Source of the DNA: Dactylosporangium fulvum
GTDB lineage: Bacteria > Actinomycetota > Actinomycetes > Mycobacteriales > Micromonosporaceae
DNA length: 64,000 nt
Direction of reading: 5' to 3'
Assembly: GCF_025137375.1 (NCBI RefSeq)
Contig: NZ_CP073720.1
Span: 7,650,501 to 7,714,500 of the forward strand
This document shows positions 34,801-43,602 of the stretch, in pieces. Numbering within the stretch: the stretch's first letter is position 1; each line of letters begins with the position of its first letter. The notes below the pieces were generated by a model. It searched no databases, was not told where the DNA came from, and was given only the letters and a program-made list of their open reading frames with translations. The position numbers were made by a program, and so were the translations under genes.

Positions 34801-35335
34801 CGGGACTGAGGATGGGCATGCCCATGTGGAGGAACAGCGTCTCGCTCTGCTGGGCGGTCACCGTGCTTCGGGCGTCGTGGTCGTCGCCCGCCAGCGCGAG
34901 TACGCCGCCGTACTGGGCAGTGCCGAAGTAGCTAGCGGTGCGCATCGGGTCGGTGGAGCGCTCGACGCCGGGCCCCTTGCCGTACCACATGCCGAAGACC
35001 CCGTCGTACGGCGTGGTGACGCCACCGACGTCGAGGTTCTGCGTTCCCCACAGGGCGGTCGCGGCCAGGTCCTCGTTCACCGCGGCGTCGAACTCGACGC
35101 CGAGGGCGCTGAGGCGCCGCTGCTCCCGGCGCAGCATCGAGTCCAGCCCGCTGAGGGGCGAGCCGGGATAGCCGCTGACGTACCCCTTGGTGTTGTGCCC
35201 GGCGATGAGATCCAGCTTGCGCTGGATGGCCGGGAGCCGCAGCAGGATGTCGGAGCCGGTCAGATAGGCCAGGCCCGCGGTGCAGTCGAGCTCATCGAGC
35301 GCTGCATCGTGCTGCCGGCCTTTGGATGTTGCCAT
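31847..35335 (-). CDS. Indolepyruvate ferredoxin oxidoreductase family protein (single-chain)
   Basis: 1162-residue fused 2-oxoacid:ferredoxin oxidoreductase. The N-terminal pyrimidine-type domain contains GYVSGYPGSPLSGLDSML, then CSGCPHNTS near residue 432. The thiamine-diphosphate region contains MGGEGAMWIGMSKFADRDHM. CEGCGDCNTVSNC near 639-651 and CNKDFSCVDGYCPSF supply cluster cysteines. The gamma-type Rossmann domain (GGIGGSGVLTIGAILG) starts near 720, and the rest is a DUF6537-like tail. Such proteins oxidatively decarboxylate aryl- or branched-chain 2-oxoacids to acyl-CoA. ATG 35335 and the length match the family. Nothing flanking it is an obvious partner, and the nearby ferredoxin is broken. 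Confidence 0.9.
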   Translation of the reverse strand: MATSKGRQHDAALDELDCTAGLAYLTGSDILLRLPAIQRKLDLIAGHNTKGYVSGYPGSPLSGLDSMLRREQRRLSALGVEFDAAVNEDLAATALWGTQNLDVGGVTTPYDGVFGMWYGKGPGVERSTDPMRTASYFGTAQYGGVLALAGDDHDARSTVTAQQSETLFLHMGMPILSPATLQEFLQYGLAGWALSRYSKLWVGMICLNDLADAAATVDLGALPTFIDPGDRGAPPIQLGKSLLEIEHDIRHLRVPAAQRFARLNQLDRVAVGADSPHRKIGIVVGGKAYLDVIDALARLGLSEEQAAQAGIAVYKVGMLWPLEDQGALEFMRGRDEVIVIEAKHPLIEDQLNRISNRLPSGQRPLIVGKTDERGLRLVPETGGLDAEIVATVLRTRLRRAKVELPGVRAAPTEVRTTLSITPVSNGLVRAAGFCSGCPHNTSTRVPAGEMNLGGTGCHAMATMRQMTGRQTEILHHMGGEGAMWIGMSKFADRDHMFQNVGDGTFAHSASLALRGAVAAGVDITYKILVNGFISMTGGQEIPGQQDTPQICRQALAEGASKVVVVTENPARVRRLGSLPRGVKVVHRRKFLQVEAELAKVRGVSVLIYDQECAAELRRMRKRGKAVDPDKRTYINTEVCEGCGDCNTVSNCISVEPVETSLGRKRRIDQSSCNKDFSCVDGYCPSFVTLYGATPRKRSVAGLSSLAGVDLPDPVVSAGKDTYNIVVGGIGGSGVLTIGAILGRAASIEGRCVSVLNETGMAQKNGNVQSHVRISALPTAQLSPRIAAGDADLVIGGDIVVASAPATLALYSQQTTSAVVNRDVKPTVAFADNPDLDLAGNRMVDTLKAATDGRLDLVDANRIAVMAFGDEIYANVLLIGFAAQRGLLPLSVTSIASAIELNGASVEKNLQALRLGRLLAVGEESVTHLLAQVEPSAEEGLAQSVAQLVADRRERLVRYQNEAYAQRYLALVEQARAADDRLGRADGDLSRAVATYFYKLMAYKDEYEVARMYTDPDFKRGLREEFEGDFKIKLNLAPQIFNPRDPLSGRARKWEIPFWALQQPFKVMAAMRRLRGTKFDVFGLTEHRRAERRRIDEYERLLTGLLRDLNDARYETVVDIAAAPELIRGYDSVKDASAQRAGQAVEGYLRELDASALSGAGGK

Positions 35336-35389
35336 GTGCGATTTCGGCCTCTCGCTACGTCGGGGGTGCGCGAACGGCGGGTCCGCTCT

Positions 35390-35550
35390 CTACGCGACGA
35401 GGCTGCGAGCCACGTTCCCGAGCTCAGTGAACGGGTGCCCCTCGGGCGGGAGCGGAGGATTGCTGCGGAACATCCGGTTGTGGCAGATGGCGACGGCCAG
35501 GCCGACGTCCGGATCCGCCCGGGCGATCGACCCGCCGGAGCCGTTGCCGC
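35390..35550 (-). pseudogene. C-terminal fragment of a beta-lactamase-family serine hydrolase
   Basis: The minus strand encodes GSGGSIARADPDVGLAVAIC, then HNRMFRSNPPLPPEGHPFTE and LGNVARSLVA, the C-terminal end of class C beta-lactamase-like esterases (the HxG/GGS strand and the following helix). The Ser-x-x-Lys nucleophile and Tyr regions are absent. Sequence above about 35550 in the same frame looks non-coding. It sits 54 bases upstream of the oxidoreductase start. Confidence 0.65.
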
Positions 35551-35657
35551 ACAGGATGTGGGGGTTGGTCCTGACGAGGTCCAGCAGCCCACGCTCGACC
35601 TGCACGTGGATTCGGTCTTCAACGGTTCCGCTCACGTGCCCGACCCCTCCCATCGGC

Positions 35658-35671
35658 ATTGATCGATTAAT
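35658..35671. promoter_or_regulatory. ATTGATCGATTAAT near-palindrome
   Basis: Near-palindromic site sharing ATCGATTA with the site at 52504-52516 before another flavin monooxygenase gene. In both cases a CCGTATACGG-type site lies within 100 bases. A possible second operator. Confidence 0.35.
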
Positions 35672-35755
35672 GGCCCTCCCGGTCACGGGTGCGGACCAGA
35701 TTCATACGCCTCAGCCGACAGTCGACCTGTCGTTCCGATTCAACTCACAGGCAAA

Positions 35756-35770
35756 CGGTATACGGGATAC
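35756..35770. promoter_or_regulatory. CGGTATACGGGATAC operator-like site
   Basis: One half and the centre of the CCGTATACGG palindrome, in the region upstream of the flavin monooxygenase gene at 35952. Related sites lie at 49437, 49489, 52518 and 54473. Confidence 0.45.
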
Positions 35771-35951
35771 TTTCCGGTGACAAGGGTCTCACGACGTCAA
35801 CTCAGAGCACTGCGGCAGTTACATTCAGGGAAATCTGCGGACATCGCTAGCCACGATGGACAGCCACAACTCGCCGCGAGGTGCTGGATCCAGCGCGTCC
35901 GGCGCAGCTTCGCCCACCTACCTGTTGTATGTAGATCACAAGGGGGCTGCC

Positions 35952-37013
35952 GTGACAGCTTCGCACGTTGCTGACGGCCCGTTCGGCATCGGGGTCCAGC
36001 TCAACTCGACCGGTGTCGGCGAACTACGCCGACAAGGCGCCGCCGCGGAAGAGGCGGGCTTCACCTTCGTCTCCGTCGGCGACAACCCCGAGCACATGCG
36101 CGACACCTTCGTCTCGCTGGCGGAGCTCGCCCACGCCACCGCTCACTGCTCGATCGGCACCACCATCACCACACCCCATCATCGCGATCCGCTCGTCGTG
36201 GCCAGCGCGTTCTCCTCGGTGGCCGAGCTTGCCCCAGGACGGGTCTTCGTCGGCATCGGGACGGGGCGTGCCCGACGCCCCGCGCGCATCAACGAGTTGC
36301 GCGAGCACCTGCAGGCTCTGCGTGCGCTGTGGTCACGCGAGGAGGTTCTCCACCGGGGCGAGCCGTTGCGACTGTCCTGGGAAGCAGCGCCGGTCCCGAT
36401 CGTCGTCTGCGGGTCCGGGCCACGAGCGTTGGAGACGGCCGGGGAGTACGCAGACGGCGTCATCATTGAGACAGGACTCAGCGAGAAGCTCGTCGCTCGG
36501 GCGCGCGAGTGGGTCGCGGCTGGCGCGCGAAGGTCGGGACGCCGTCTCGAGGACCTGCAACTGTGGTGGTACGCACGCACCAGCATCGGCACCACTGCGG
36601 CGGAGGCCCACGCCGAGAGCGACGTCTCGATGGCCGCCGCCGGCGCGAACCTGGCACGACACGACCCGGGCCTGACCGACGTGCCCGAGCGCTACCGCGC
36701 CGGTCTGCGAGAGCTGGGCGAGCGCTACGACATGTCAGCGCATCTCCGCACGGACGCCGACAACCCGAACCGCGGCCTGGTCAGCGACGAGCTGCGCGAG
36801 TATCTGGCCGACCGCATCGGTGTCGTCGGCGCACCCTCTGACTGGCTCGACAGGATCGCTCAGCTGCGCAATAGGGGGGTCGACAACATCCTGTGCATCG
36901 GCGCGAGCGGCGATAAGGACAAGCTCATCCGGCTCGTTGGGGAACACGTGATACCGCACCTCGGTGGTCCTCGCGGTCCCGTCGGCTTCGCCGCGGATCA
37001 CGCAGCGCGCTAA
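35952..37013 (+). CDS. Luciferase-like (LLM) flavin-dependent oxidoreductase
   Basis: 353-residue TIM-barrel monooxygenase of the bacterial luciferase family, which uses reduced FMN or F420. Family blocks: FGIGVQLNSTGVGELRRQGA at the N-terminus, IGTTITTPHHRDPLVVASAF, PGRVFVGIGTGRARRP, VPIVVCGSGPRALETAGEYA and DWLDRIAQLRNRGVDNILCI. GTG 35952 is chosen for the AAGGGGG ten bases upstream. An ATG at 35856 would add 32 residues unlike the family. It points toward the hydantoinase operon and ends 78 bases from its last stop. Confidence 0.88.
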   Translation: MTASHVADGPFGIGVQLNSTGVGELRRQGAAAEEAGFTFVSVGDNPEHMRDTFVSLAELAHATAHCSIGTTITTPHHRDPLVVASAFSSVAELAPGRVFVGIGTGRARRPARINELREHLQALRALWSREEVLHRGEPLRLSWEAAPVPIVVCGSGPRALETAGEYADGVIIETGLSEKLVARAREWVAAGARRSGRRLEDLQLWWYARTSIGTTAAEAHAESDVSMAAAGANLARHDPGLTDVPERYRAGLRELGERYDMSAHLRTDADNPNRGLVSDELREYLADRIGVVGAPSDWLDRIAQLRNRGVDNILCIGASGDKDKLIRLVGEHVIPHLGGPRGPVGFAADHAAR

Positions 37014-37091
37014 ACCCAAGTACGCCCGACCAGCACGAGCGCGTGCCGCCCGGACTGCCGATGAGTCCGGGCGGCCCGCAGGATCTGGCGC

Positions 37092-37853
37092 TCAGCGGCC
37101 GCCGTTGACGTCGATGGTCTGTCCGGTGATGTAGGACGCCTCGTCCGACGCCAGGAACGTCACGACGTCGGAGATCTCCTTCACCTCGCCGTACCGTCGC
37201 AGGGGGGTCATCTTCTTGGCGCTGTACTCGTCCTGCTCGTGGGCGCTGAAGTACTCGCGCCCACGCTCGGTCAAGATCGGCCCCGGGGCGACGGCGTTCA
37301 CGTTGATGCCGTACTCCGATAGCTCGAGCGCCACATCACGGGTGAAGCCATGGATACCCGCCTTCGACGTCGAGTAGGCGGATGCGCCGAGGTAATACGA
37401 CTGCCACGGCGATCCGTGCCGCGCACCCGAAGAGATGCTGATGATCCGCCCGGAGCGCTGAGCGATCATGTGGGGCGTCGCGGCCCGTGTGCAGCAGAAC
37501 ATGCTGCGGAGGTTGAGCCGGATCACGAAGTCCCAGTCCTCGTCGGAGAATTCCCAGATCTTTCCGACCCTCGCCCCGCCGACGTTGTTGACCAGGATGT
37601 CGATGCGCCCCAGATCCTGCACCGCGACATCGACGAGCGCGTTCGCGACCTCCGCCTCCGTCGAGTCGCCGACGACCGTGCGAGCCTGCCGGCCGAGCGC
37701 GGAGACAGCTCGAGCGGTCTCCTGCAGGCCCTGGGAATCGATGTCGCCAAGCACGACATCGGCGCCCTCCTCGGCAAGACTGATCGCGATGGCTCGACCG
37801 ATACCCTGTGCGGCGCCGGTCACCACGCCGATGCGGTTGGCGAGTCTGCCCAT
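37092..37853 (-). CDS. SDR-family NAD(P)-dependent oxidoreductase
   Basis: 253-residue classical short-chain dehydrogenase. It has the cofactor motif TGAAQGIG near 12-19, Asp after the second strand (LGDIDSQG, favouring NAD), NNVGG, catalytic Ser in SISSGARHG, YSTSK (Tyr and Lys), and a GQTIDVNGG end. ATG 37853 has AAGGAG upstream. The longer reading adds 12 residues without a ribosome binding site. It is the last gene of the hydantoinase operon and would oxidise an alcohol or hydroxy acid intermediate. Confidence 0.9.
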   Translation of the reverse strand: MGRLANRIGVVTGAAQGIGRAIAISLAEEGADVVLGDIDSQGLQETARAVSALGRQARTVVGDSTEAEVANALVDVAVQDLGRIDILVNNVGGARVGKIWEFSDEDWDFVIRLNLRSMFCCTRAATPHMIAQRSGRIISISSGARHGSPWQSYYLGASAYSTSKAGIHGFTRDVALELSEYGINVNAVAPGPILTERGREYFSAHEQDEYSAKKMTPLRRYGEVKEISDVVTFLASDEASYITGQTIDVNGGR

Positions 37854-37917
37854 TTCAACTCCTTCTTCGACAACGTCGGTTTGTTCCAAGCCAGATGCAC
37901 CGGGTCAGCAGAGCGGC

Positions 37918-39696
37918 CTACCAGATCTCGTCCACGTAGCCGTCGCGGTGGAACAGCTTGTGCGAGCGCTCGCCGCTCCTCAGCTCCTTGGTGAGGGCGA
38001 TGTCGACGTCAAACGTCTGCGGGTCCAGCACCACGCCGTAGTCCCGTCGGGCGCCTGTCACGCTGACGAAACCGCCGAGAACGTCCTGTCTGACCAGGTC
38101 GGGCCCACGCATGAAGGGATCGCCCCAGCCCCCTCCCCCGCTCGTCAGGATCCGGATGACGTCACCCTCTTCGACGGCGTTCCCGTCGCTCATCGGTTGG
38201 AGCTCTCTCGCCTGGGGCGTTCCGGGGTTGATCGTTACCGAACCGGGCCGCCCAGCCATTCCGCCGGAAACACCCCACGGCGGGAACTGCACGTTGTCGA
38301 TCCGGATGGCGATCTGGCCCGCGGGGCGCAGGAAGGTGAACTCACGCATGACCCCGCAGCCGCCACGGTGGAGTCCGGGGCCACCCGAGTCGGGGTGGAT
38401 GGAGTACTCCTCCAACCGCACGGGGTAGGACATCTCGATGTACTCGATCGGGTAGTTCTTCTGCCCCACGTGATAGATCGCGTCCGAGCCGTCGGCGTAC
38501 GGCCTAGCGCCTCGCCCAGACGCCATTCCGTCGGTGACCAGCAGCCAGCGGCCGGTGGCGGGATCGAACGACCGCAGCATGTAAAGGCAGTAGTTCGCCG
38601 ATGCCGCGGTGGAGTCGCCGTCGGTGGCAAGTGCGAGCACGCCCTGGATCGCCGAGGCGAAGCGCTGCCAGGCCGAGCCCCGGCTCCCGAGAGCCGCCGG
38701 GAAGCGGGGCTGGACGATGGAGCCCTCTCGCAGCTGGACGACATCGGCGATGTCCGCGGCGCCGCCGTTGAAGACGATCGAGGAGTCCTGAGGCAGCACG
38801 GACTGAGCGAGCGCCAGTGGGGGCACGGACGTGTGCATGAGGAAGTTCGCCGGTCCCAGCGACTGGTCGCTGCTCTCGGTGAGATCCAACCTGACCGAGT
38901 CACCGTCCCGCTGCACTTCCAGCCGGATCCAATGTGGACCGTCGGCCGAGCTGGTCTCGATCGGCTCGGCGAAGCGGAGCGTTCCTTGCGGCAGCACCTC
39001 GCGGACTCGGGCACGCAGGGCCTCGGTCGTCTGCGAGAGGAACGTGTCCATCGCCTGACGGAGCGTCTCCGCCCCGAACCGCTCGGCCGCCTCCACCAGA
39101 CGGGTCACCCCCATCTGGACGGCCGCCGTCATCGCCCGGATGTCGCCTTCGAGCATCTCCGGGAACCGGGAGTTGCGGACGAAGAGTCTGATCAGGTCCT
39201 CGTTCCACTGGCCGCCGCGGAACACGCGAACCGGCGGGACGATGATCCCCTCCTGGAAGATCTCGGTCGCATCCGGGGACAGGCTCCCCGGCCGCATCCC
39301 GCCGATGTCCCAGAAGTGCCCGAACACTTCGCAGAAGCCCACCAGCGTGTCGCCGGCGAATGCGGGCGAGATGAAGACCAGGTCCGGCGAGTGCGTAACG
39401 CCGCCGTGGGAGCCGTAGCAGTCGTTGTACCAGTAGATGTCGCCGTGCTGCATGGTCTCCGGGGGGTAGCTGTCGAGCAGCGCCTCCACTTTGTTCGCGC
39501 CCACGGGGTTGCGCAACAGCAGCGCCCTGCCGCGAGCGTCGGTGAACCCCGCGTCGTAGTCCTTCTTCTCGTTGATGAAGGGAGACATGCTCGTGCGTTC
39601 GATAAGCGTCTCGATCTCGGCCACCGCCGAGGCCAAGACACCCCTGACGAGGCCCAGCGTCACCGCGTCGAGACCTGACGTCGTGTTGCCACTCAT
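37918..39696 (-). CDS. hyuB: Hydantoinase B/oxoprolinase family subunit
   Basis: 592-residue HyuB-family subunit. Together with HyuA it forms the ATP-dependent enzymes that open hydantoins, 5-oxoproline or caprolactam, or act as acetone/acetophenone carboxylases. Conserved features: SPFINEKKDYDAGFTDARGR, HGDIYWYNDCYGSHGGVTHS, DLVFISPAFAGDTLVGF, GHFWDIGGMRPGSLSPDATE and DSGGPGLHRGGCGV. ATG 39696 has GAGGAGG at good spacing and is preferred over ATG 39726, which overlaps the hyuA stop. Confidence 0.9.
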   Translation of the reverse strand: MSGNTTSGLDAVTLGLVRGVLASAVAEIETLIERTSMSPFINEKKDYDAGFTDARGRALLLRNPVGANKVEALLDSYPPETMQHGDIYWYNDCYGSHGGVTHSPDLVFISPAFAGDTLVGFCEVFGHFWDIGGMRPGSLSPDATEIFQEGIIVPPVRVFRGGQWNEDLIRLFVRNSRFPEMLEGDIRAMTAAVQMGVTRLVEAAERFGAETLRQAMDTFLSQTTEALRARVREVLPQGTLRFAEPIETSSADGPHWIRLEVQRDGDSVRLDLTESSDQSLGPANFLMHTSVPPLALAQSVLPQDSSIVFNGGAADIADVVQLREGSIVQPRFPAALGSRGSAWQRFASAIQGVLALATDGDSTAASANYCLYMLRSFDPATGRWLLVTDGMASGRGARPYADGSDAIYHVGQKNYPIEYIEMSYPVRLEEYSIHPDSGGPGLHRGGCGVMREFTFLRPAGQIAIRIDNVQFPPWGVSGGMAGRPGSVTINPGTPQARELQPMSDGNAVEEGDVIRILTSGGGGWGDPFMRGPDLVRQDVLGGFVSVTGARRDYGVVLDPQTFDVDIALTKELRSGERSHKLFHRDGYVDEIW

Positions 39697-39722
39697 CGAA
39701 TGTCCTCCTCGTCTCGTGCTGG

Positions 39723-41783
39723 TCATCCGCGGCCGCTCAAGTTCTGAATGATGATGTTGCCCGTGTCGTCGACCCGTGCGGTCTGGCCCGGGAGAACGAC
39801 CGTGGTCGTGTCCATCTGGTCGATGACGGCCGGACCTGAGAACTCGTCGTGCGGCGAGAGCCGGGCGCGCTCAAAGGTGGGGCAGTCGACGTACCCGTCG
39901 GTCTCACGGAAGTAGACCGAGCGCGTGCCGCTCGCAACGGGGCCCTTCGCGCCCGGTTTCGCGCGCAAGGCGGCCAGCTCGCCGCCCAACCTGCCGATCG
40001 CCGCGGTGCGCAGGGTCACCACCTCGACCGGGGAGGTAGGTGAGTCATAGGTGTACAGGCGCCGATGCTCAGCATGGAAGGTCTCCACCATGCCCACACG
40101 CTGCTCCAGATCGAACGGTCCGATCTCGACCGGGACCGTGATCTCGAACTGCTGGTTCTGGTAGCGAAGATCGGCCGACCACTGCACGATCTGGCGCTCC
40201 CGGGGGACGCCTTCCCCTTCGAGCCAGGCCCGGGCATCGGCATCGAGCTCGTGGAACCGCTTCGCCACGGCATCATCGAGAGGATCCGCCGCCACGCTGG
40301 AGCTGGCGAAGTCGTTTCGGATGTCGCTGGCGATGAGACCCAACGTGGAGAGCACGCCAGGGCTCTCCGGCAGAACCACGAACGGGATGTCCAGCAGTCG
40401 CGCGATCGGTGAGGTCTGCAGCGGTCCCGCGCCGCCGAAGCCGATCAGTGCAAAGGCTCTGGGGTCGATGCCCCGCTCCACCGTGAGCACACGGATGGCC
40501 CCCGCCATACTCTCGTTCACGATGTCGAGAATGCCGATCGCGGCCTCTTCCACGCTGATCCCGAGTGGCCCCGCGACATGCTCCTGGATCGCGTCGACGG
40601 AGGCCGCGACATCCAACTGGAGACTGCCGCCGGCAAGACTGCGCGGCAGGCGCCCCAGCACCAGGTTGGCGTCGGTGACCGTTGGCAGCACTCCGCCCCG
40701 CCCATAGCAGGCGGGTCCGGGAACAGCCCCGGCGCTGGCGGGTCCCACCACCAGGTTCCCCGAGTCGGTGACCGAGGCGATGCTGCCCCCGCCCGCGCCG
40801 ATCGTGTGAATGTCGATCATCGGCGTGGCAAGCGGCCAGCTGCCGATCTGACCCTCGGTGGTCGACGCGGGCACGCCCTCCCTGATCAGGCTCACGTCGG
40901 CACTGGTACCGCCGACATCGATCGAGATCAGCCCGTCGAAGTGGGCGTCGCGTCCCACCTTGCCCGCGCCGACGACGCCGGCCGCCGGTCCGGACAGCGC
41001 GGTGAGGATGGGCTGCTCCATCGCGGTCTCGGCACTGATCACCCCGCCGTTCGACTTCATGATGTAGAGCGGCGCCTCGATCGATCGCGCCTTCAGCTCG
41101 TCTCTGAGCTGGCCGATGTAGCTGCTGACGGCCGGCATCACGTAGCCGTTCAGTACGGTGGCCATCGATCGCTCGTACTCGCGGAACACGGGCAGCACCG
41201 TCGAGGACAGTGAGTACCACGCCTCGGGATGGACCTCCGCCATGACGTCTCGCGCCCGCCGCTCGTGCGTGGGATTGGCGTAGGAGTTGAGGAAGCAGAT
41301 GGCGATGGCATCGATGCCCCGTGACCGGTAGAAGAGGGCGGCCTGGCGGCAGTCCTCCTCGTCCAGGTCACGCAGCACGGCCCCCGACGCAAGCGTGCGT
41401 TCGGCGACCTCGCGGACCAGCTCCGGAGCGACCGGACGCGCCGGCTTGATCCAGGTGTAGATGTTCGAGCCACGGGGGACGTCATGCCGCCCGATCTCCA
41501 GCACGTGACGGAAGCCCTTGGTGGTGACCAGGCCGGTGGGGGCCCCTCGTGCTTCGAGGATGGCGTTGGTGGCGGTCGTGGTCCCATGGACGATCCGCGC
41601 CACCTCGCCGGGGTGCGCTCCGGCGAGGGCCATCGCCTGGTCGACCGCGACCAGGAACCCCTGTGACGGGTTGTGCGGTGTCGTCGCCGTCTTACAGCTC
41701 CAGGACTGTCCGGAGGCGAGGTCCGCGATGGTGACGTCGGTGAACGTCCCGCCGACGTCGACGCCGATGGCAAGGTTACGCAC
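39723..41783 (-). CDS. hyuA: Hydantoinase A/oxoprolinase family subunit
   Basis: 686-residue HyuA-family subunit with the ASKHA ATPase fold. The phosphate-binding motif is IGVDVGGTFTDVTIADL (residues 6-22), then VHGTTTATNAILEARGA, MKSNGGVISAETAM, LSGPAAGVVGA, DVGGTSADVSLI and IGAGGGSIASV. GTG 41783 has AGGAGGT upstream and places the motif where the family has it. Longer frames overlap the amidohydrolase. It pairs with the HyuB gene behind it. With the N-carbamoyl amidase at 49536 the closest textbook parallel is N-methylhydantoin breakdown, but other lactams are possible. Confidence 0.9.
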   Translation of the reverse strand: MRNLAIGVDVGGTFTDVTIADLASGQSWSCKTATTPHNPSQGFLVAVDQAMALAGAHPGEVARIVHGTTTATNAILEARGAPTGLVTTKGFRHVLEIGRHDVPRGSNIYTWIKPARPVAPELVREVAERTLASGAVLRDLDEEDCRQAALFYRSRGIDAIAICFLNSYANPTHERRARDVMAEVHPEAWYSLSSTVLPVFREYERSMATVLNGYVMPAVSSYIGQLRDELKARSIEAPLYIMKSNGGVISAETAMEQPILTALSGPAAGVVGAGKVGRDAHFDGLISIDVGGTSADVSLIREGVPASTTEGQIGSWPLATPMIDIHTIGAGGGSIASVTDSGNLVVGPASAGAVPGPACYGRGGVLPTVTDANLVLGRLPRSLAGGSLQLDVAASVDAIQEHVAGPLGISVEEAAIGILDIVNESMAGAIRVLTVERGIDPRAFALIGFGGAGPLQTSPIARLLDIPFVVLPESPGVLSTLGLIASDIRNDFASSSVAADPLDDAVAKRFHELDADARAWLEGEGVPRERQIVQWSADLRYQNQQFEITVPVEIGPFDLEQRVGMVETFHAEHRRLYTYDSPTSPVEVVTLRTAAIGRLGGELAALRAKPGAKGPVASGTRSVYFRETDGYVDCPTFERARLSPHDEFSGPAVIDQMDTTTVVLPGQTARVDDTGNIIIQNLSGRG

Positions 41784-41826
41784 TGGGTCTATTACCTCCT
41801 GAGTTCCGCTGCTCGCAGTGGGCATG

Positions 41827-43485
41827 TCAGGCCCTGTCATGTCCGGGTGTCGGCGTGGGCGCGGACCAGACCTCTCGCCCACCCACGTAGGTGGCGACGA
41901 TGGGCATCGACCGCAGCGTGTCGCCGTCGGCGGTCAGCGGGTCGCCGGAGAAGACCGCGAGGTCGGCGAACTTTCCGGCCTCGATCGTTCCCGAGGTCCG
42001 CTCCGAGAAGCCCAGCCACGCCGAGCTGGCCGTCACCGCCGTCAACGACTCGTAGTTGGTGATGGCCTGATCGAGTGCCACCTCGGTGCCGTCGATCGCT
42101 CGCCTCGAGATCGCGACGGCAGCGTCGCGGAGCGGGTCGATCGGCCAGTAGATGGGAGAGTCGGCACCGAACGTCAGGTCGAAGCCGGCATCGAGGAGCT
42201 GGCGGAACGGGAAGGACCCCTCGGTGCGAGGGGAGCCCAGGGTCTGGTTCGCCTCGTTCGCCAAGTAGTACATGAAGGCCGGGTTCGGAACGGGTGTCAC
42301 ACCGAGAGCCTTCGTCCGACGGATCCTGGTCTCGTCCATGAGCCAGTTCCCCATGTGCTCGATGCGGTGCCGCAGATCTCGGCTGTCGTCCCCGATGAGA
42401 GCCTTCTCGTAGCTGTGCAGCACCATGTCCGCGGCTCGATCGCCGATGGCGTGGACACAGATGCGGATCCCGGCGTCGTGGTAGGCGGCGACCACCTCGT
42501 CGAGCTCGTCCTGCTCGATGCGAATCACCGGGTGGTTGCCGCAGGGCTCGCCGTCGATCGGCGTCCAGGCCGACATGCGGCCGGTGAACCCGCCGTCGAT
42601 GCTCATCTTGATCCCCGCGAACCGCAGCATGTCGCTGCCGAAGCCACCCTGGAGGCCGAGCTCCAGAACCGCCCACTTGGAGATCTCAGACTCGATGACG
42701 CGCACGATCAGGTCGACCCGCAGCGGCAGCCGCCCCTCGCGCTCCAGCTCCTGGTAGGCACGGATCTCCCGGGCGTTCGTCACCATCTCGTGGATGGCGG
42801 TCACCCCGCGGGCTGCGGCCCCCAGCAGGTGGCTCTCGATCGAGGTCTTGTACTCCTCGAAGCTGCCCTCCAGGAAGTAGGGGCGCAGCGGAAGCTGTGC
42901 CCGCTCGTGGAGGACGCCGGTCGCTCGGCCCCGCCGGTCACGGGCGATGAAGCCCCCCGCCGGGTCCGGTGTGGAGTCGGAGATCTCGAGCAGCTTCAGG
43001 GTCTGCGAGTTGACCACGCTGATGTGACCACCGAACCTGACGGCGACCGCCCGGCCGGGGACGGCGTCGTCGAGCTCCGCAAGCGTGGGCAGCCGGCGCT
43101 CCTGCAAACGGAACTCCTGCATGGGACTCGCCATCACGTGCAGGAGCTCTTGATCGGGAGCCGAGTCCGACTCCGCGCGCAGGATCTCCAGGAGGTCGTC
43201 CACGGTTTTGATCGGACGGTAGAAGTCGCGGCAGTCCACGAACGACGACCCTGTCGCGGTCGCACCGAGGTGCGTGTGGGTGTCGACCAGGCCCGGCGTC
43301 ACCACCCGGCCGGCCAGTTCGACGACGCGCGCCCCGGGGGACACCGCCGGTACGACGTCCTCTCGACGTCCCACGGCGCGAATGGTGCCGTCACTGATTG
43401 CGATGGAGTCCGCGCTGTAGCTCGGCCCGTCGGCCATGGTGAGGATTCGGCCGCCGAGCAGAAGCAGTTCCGACGGTTCTGGCAT
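41827..43485 (-). CDS. Amidohydrolase family 3 protein (YtcJ-like)
   Basis: 552-residue metal-dependent hydrolase. The HxH metal motif is in GLVDTHTHLG (about 65-74), with later ligands in IHEM, CVHAIGDRA, RIEHMG and FGADSPIYWP. The C-terminal small beta domain ends with GTIEAGKFADLAVFSGD. Family members cleave amide or cyclic C-N bonds in small molecules. The substrate is unknown. It lies between the importer and hyuA in one operon, which fits hydrolysis of the imported compound or of a ring-opened intermediate. Confidence 0.88.
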   Translation of the reverse strand: MPEPSELLLLGGRILTMADGPSYSADSIAISDGTIRAVGRREDVVPAVSPGARVVELAGRVVTPGLVDTHTHLGATATGSSFVDCRDFYRPIKTVDDLLEILRAESDSAPDQELLHVMASPMQEFRLQERRLPTLAELDDAVPGRAVAVRFGGHISVVNSQTLKLLEISDSTPDPAGGFIARDRRGRATGVLHERAQLPLRPYFLEGSFEEYKTSIESHLLGAAARGVTAIHEMVTNAREIRAYQELEREGRLPLRVDLIVRVIESEISKWAVLELGLQGGFGSDMLRFAGIKMSIDGGFTGRMSAWTPIDGEPCGNHPVIRIEQDELDEVVAAYHDAGIRICVHAIGDRAADMVLHSYEKALIGDDSRDLRHRIEHMGNWLMDETRIRRTKALGVTPVPNPAFMYYLANEANQTLGSPRTEGSFPFRQLLDAGFDLTFGADSPIYWPIDPLRDAAVAISRRAIDGTEVALDQAITNYESLTAVTASSAWLGFSERTSGTIEAGKFADLAVFSGDPLTADGDTLRSMPIVATYVGGREVWSAPTPTPGHDRA

Positions 43486-43602
43486 GGGATTCTCCCGTTC
43501 TCGCCTCGGGTGCGGGCATGTGAAGCCAGGGGCAGGGGCTGGATGAGGTCCAGGCCCGGCCCGTGGCGTCAGTCCACGTCGACTGGTGGGGCAGTGCGTT
43601 CG

